Of a stretch of 64,000 nt of DNA, positions 61,892 through 64,000 are shown piece by piece. Within the stretch, counting starts at the first letter, position 1, and each line of letters begins with the position of its first letter. Source of the DNA: Bacteroidota bacterium (lineage in GTDB: Bacteria > Bacteroidota > Bacteroidia > Chitinophagales > Chitinophagaceae); the NCBI GenBank assembly GCA_947454025.1, contig CANGIZ010000002.1, forward strand, positions 26,356 through 90,355. The letters run 5' to 3'. The notes beneath the pieces were generated by a model that was not told the DNA's origin, did not search any database, and saw nothing but the letters and a program-made list of their open reading frames with translations. The position numbers and the translations under genes were made by a program.

Positions 61892-63142
61892 TTATATTGT
61901 ATTTACCATGTCCACTTCCTCTTCTTCCACCAGTTGAACACTTGCTTTTTGTACAATTACTTTTTTGCCTAAAGTATAAATCAAGGACGCAGTTAAGGTA
62001 CAAAAAGCCATTACGCCTGTCATAGGCAAAGTAGACTCATTGTGTAATACACTTACCATTGCAGACATAAATGCCCCTACACTCATTTGAATGAAACCCA
62101 TTAAGGCCGATGCATTACCCGCATTATGTCCAAAAGGTGCCATGGATAAGGCTGAAGCATTGGGAAATAAAAACCCTTGGCAACATAAAAATAAAAATAC
62201 CAGCACGATAGTAGAATACAATTCACTAAACCCAAACAAAGAAGTTGACACCAACACAATACCTATTACTCCTTGAACCGACAAAGTAACTTTAATAATT
62301 TGTTCAGATGTATACTTTTTAAGTAGCACACTATTTAATTGGCTTGATCCAATTAATCCAGCAGCCACAATCGCAAATATCCAGCCATAATGTTGCTCTG
62401 TGACTTTAAACACTTCCATAAATACATAAGGGGAACCACTAATATAAGCATACAAGCCAGCATAGGCCACTGCACCAGTAAATGTATAAACACCAAATTG
62501 AGGATGCTTTATGATTACGGCGAATCCACTTAATATGGATTTAGGCTTTAATGAATAAGTTGTGTCCGGTTTTTTGCTTTCTGGTAATAGGAAATAGATA
62601 CCTGCTATAATCAATGCAATTACCACAATCAAAATCCAAAATATATACCTCCATCCAAAGTTGGCAGAAATAAAACCTCCTAAAGTGGGCGCTATTATAG
62701 GTGAAACTGCCACTACCAACATTAAAGTGGAAAATACTTTGGCATTATCTTTTACTTCAAATAAATCTCTAACCATAGCTCTGGATGCAACCATACCAAC
62801 ACATCCTCCCAATGCTTGTAAAAACCTAAAGCATATTAAAGTCTCCACCGAAGTGGCCATAGCACAGGCCAATGAAGAAATTGCATATACACTTAAGCCA
62901 AAATACAAAGGTGTTTTACGACCAAATCTTTCTAATAATGGACCATATAATAATTGCCCCACTGAAATGCCCACAAAAAAAGAAGACAATGATAGCATTA
63001 CGGTGGATACCGAAGTATGTAAGCCTTTTGCAATACTTGGAAAGGCAGGCAAATACATGTCAATGGACAATGGGCCAATTGCAGATAATAAGCCTAAAAT
63101 AAGTATCAGAAAAAAAGGAGAACTGGATTTAGTTTGATTCAT
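61892..63142 (-). CDS. Bcr/CflA-type multidrug efflux MFS transporter
   Basis: 416 residues with 12 predicted spans. The N-terminus PLSIDMYLPAFPSIAKGL and the LLYGPLLERFGRKTPLYFGL loop (motif A variant) are typical of the Bcr/CflA group, proton-driven exporters for drugs such as bicyclomycin or chloramphenicol. RFLQALGGCVGMVASRAMVRDLF (motif B/C region) agrees. The substrate is unknown. It is 15 bp downstream of the PTPTP lipoprotein gene. Confidence 0.9.
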   Translation of the reverse strand: MNQTKSSSPFFLILILGLLSAIGPLSIDMYLPAFPSIAKGLHTSVSTVMLSLSSFFVGISVGQLLYGPLLERFGRKTPLYFGLSVYAISSLACAMATSVETLICFRFLQALGGCVGMVASRAMVRDLFEVKDNAKVFSTLMLVVAVSPIIAPTLGGFISANFGWRYIFWILIVVIALIIAGIYFLLPESKKPDTTYSLKPKSILSGFAVIIKHPQFGVYTFTGAVAYAGLYAYISGSPYVFMEVFKVTEQHYGWIFAIVAAGLIGSSQLNSVLLKKYTSEQIIKVTLSVQGVIGIVLVSTSLFGFSELYSTIVLVFLFLCCQGFLFPNASALSMAPFGHNAGNASALMGFIQMSVGAFMSAMVSVLHNESTLPMTGVMAFCTLTASLIYTLGKKVIVQKASVQLVEEEEVDMVNTI

Positions 63143-63157
63143 CCAGCAAAGATAAGT

Positions 63158-63589
63158 TTATTTAGCAGCTAATTTAAAACTCACGGTTTTTGTATTGGTA
63201 GCAGTGCCTTTTGAAGTTACTACGACTGTAGCAGTACTTAAAACCCCAGGTGTTAATCCAGTAATGGCAATAGTATTATCAGCTGTAACACTACTTATTG
63301 AATTGGTAAACACAGTAGAATTATCTGCATCTTTTATAACAGTAACACTTACATTCACACCCGCCGTAGGCAAAGTAGAACTTACTTTAACAACAATTGG
63401 CTGTGAGGTTCCAACTACTCCTAATATATTACCAGCACCTGGATCTACATTCACCGAAAAGGCAACTGCTACCTCGGTTGGGGTTGGCGTGGGTGTAGGA
63501 GTTGGGGTTGGCCCAGGAGTGTCACCACTCTTAGAGCATGCAACAAGGAAGAACGGGATTACAACTAAAAATAATTTAATATTTCTCAT
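63158..63589 (-). CDS. Lipoprotein with proline-threonine linker
   Basis: 143 residues: lipoprotein signal peptide ending VACSKSGD, a PTPTPTPTPTPT linker encoded by an imperfect short tandem repeat, then one immunoglobulin-like beta domain (VAVAFSVNVDPGAGNILGVVG ... VSFKLAAK). The linker would hold the domain away from the membrane. The antisense ORF (VGVGVGVG) is an artefact of the repeat. Function unknown. Confidence 0.7.
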   Translation of the reverse strand: MRNIKLFLVVIPFFLVACSKSGDTPGPTPTPTPTPTPTEVAVAFSVNVDPGAGNILGVVGTSQPIVVKVSSTLPTAGVNVSVTVIKDADNSTVFTNSISSVTADNTIAITGLTPGVLSTATVVVTSKGTATNTKTVSFKLAAK

Positions 63590-63593
63590 AAAT

Positions 63594-63812
63594 CTATAAT
63601 TTAACCATTTTGAACTTATAATTTATTTTGTTATCACTTGAACTTACCTTAAAGATATAAATTCCGGTTGAAATATCGCTAAATGTTAACCTTGTTCCAG
63701 AATATAAAGCCTGCTTACTTGCAACTTTTACTCCGGTTGAAATATCAAATACTTCTAAATTTAATTTTTGATACCCATTAATTACAAAGTCAAAATTTAA
63801 AAAGTCTCCATG
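63594..63812 (-). pseudogene. C-terminal sorting (T9SS type A) domain of a gene truncated by an IS
   Basis: Missed by the ORF track for lack of a start. The frame reads GDFLNFDFVINGYQKLNLEVFD, then ISTGVKVASKQ..., then FSDISTGIYIFKVSSSDN, and ends KFKMVKL with stop at 63594-63596. This is the C-terminal sorting domain of type IX secretion cargo, beginning just where PNPF would be expected. Upstream the frame runs into IS sequence and a stop. The gene's main part is therefore lost or lies on the far side of the IS, beyond the window. It is 4 bp before the lipoprotein start. Confidence 0.75.
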
Positions 63813-64000
63813 TATGTCGTCAAAGAAAGTGGACAGTTTAGTTGTAGAGGTTTTCGTTGTTTAAATGTAGGATTTTTTCTTTTAAAAATAGTTGTTTTCG
63901 TCTTTTTAGGGACTGTTGTTTAATGAGTGCTCTTTTCTGTAGGATTTGTTCTTGCCTTCCATAATACACATCTGAAGGGGTGACATTTTGTAGTGATTCA
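63811..64000 (-). mobile_element. Left end of an IS3-like insertion sequence
   Basis: Between the broken sorting-domain gene and the transposase stop lies tgtatgtcgtcaaagaaagt + ggacag, which has the TG start and the AAAGTGGACA-type core seen in IS3-family terminal repeats. The exact end (63811 or 63815) cannot be fixed without the other terminus, which is beyond the window. Confidence 0.65.
63838..64000 (-). CDS. C-terminus of an IS3-family-like transposase (start outside window)
   Basis: The frame on the minus strand enters from the window edge as ESLQNVTPSDVYYGRQEQIL, continues QKRALIKQQSLKRRKQLFL and ends at TAA 63838-63840. The NVTPxDVYYGR motif followed by a basic helical tail is the end of the rve/integrase core of IS3-family OrfB proteins. 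The catalytic DDE part is outside the window. Confidence 0.75.
   Translation of the reverse strand, partial: ESLQNVTPSDVYYGRQEQILQKRALIKQQSLKRRKQLFLKEKILHLNNENLYN

Noticed and set aside
62661-63137. 158-residue plus-strand ORF
   Set aside because: Antisense of the MFS transporter gene, which has a well-formed 12-span product.
63195-63599. Plus-strand ORF with VGVGVGVGVG
   Set aside because: Antisense shadow of the PTPTP lipoprotein repeat; no start context and the opposite frame has a clear lipoprotein signal.

Overview
The window reads as a chromosomal stretch of a Bacteroidota bacterium, most likely a member of the Chitinophagaceae or a relative. Pointers are the promoter signature TTTG-N19-TAnnTTTG, the futalosine-route gene mqnA, bshC, a DUF2452 protein, type IX secretion style C-termini, secreted GH20 and GH29 glycosidases, and few Shine-Dalgarno sites. 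These assignments come from recognising sequence by eye; no database was searched.

Layout. (1) 1-2.6 kb: end of a surface-polysaccharide operon (FkbM methyltransferase tail, GT2 glycosyltransferase, Wzx-like flippase). (2) 2.5-29 kb: ordinary housekeeping genes (mqnA, purB, a DnaQ-like exonuclease, valS, a GNAT protein, an Lrp regulator, ahcY, a GH20 hexosaminidase with an outer-membrane barrel protein, a UbiD decarboxylase, pdxJ, a GH29 fucosidase, purE, bshC, a fatty-acid hydroxylase, rimO, prfC, lpd, a SAM hydrolase-type enzyme, an SDR). (3) 29,096-29,171: tRNA-Lys(TTT). (4) 29,157-55,004: a roughly 25.8 kb integrative element inserted in the 3' end of that tRNA. It is bounded by a 13-bp direct repeat (ccagcgggatcac), with the tyrosine integrase at the far end. 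(5) 55.1-64 kb: chromosome again, with surface and secreted proteins (tail-collar/C1q-like, PA14-LamG-discoidin, RlpA-like lipoprotein, carboxylesterase, MFS pump, PTPTP-linker lipoprotein). It ends in a type IX sorting-domain gene cut by an IS3-like insertion at the right edge.

The element. Its left third is one tightly packed minus-strand operon: XRE regulator, hsdR, BRO-N/DinD-like protein, hsdM, hsdS, a small multi-pass membrane protein, then an OLD-family ATPase-TOPRIM nuclease and a UvrD-like helicase. The last two match the GajA-GajB (Gabija) architecture. The operon thus combines a type I restriction-modification system with a Gabija-like module, with an unrecognised membrane protein between them that is 2 bp from gajA. 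A PD-(D/E)XK-like/DUF4268 protein is divergent to the operon. The right two thirds hold a mobility and replication module: integrase, excisionase-like HTH, PIF1-like helicase overlapping a DUF3987 primase/helicase-like protein, Sak4-like ATPase, RadC-like protein, XRE regulator, and unknown cargo. I see no relaxase, conjugation or virion genes, so it looks like a non-self-transmissible defence island or satellite-like integrative element.

Non-coding structure in the element: candidate integrase arm sites (GGGGACAAC family) at both ends, a 25-bp GC-rich inverted repeat at the end of the DUF3987 gene, a repeat-rich 500-bp gap at 43.3-43.8 kb, hairpins just upstream of three element genes, two palindromic candidate operators next to the XRE genes, and a conserved-looking small ORF interrupted by an in-frame TGA.
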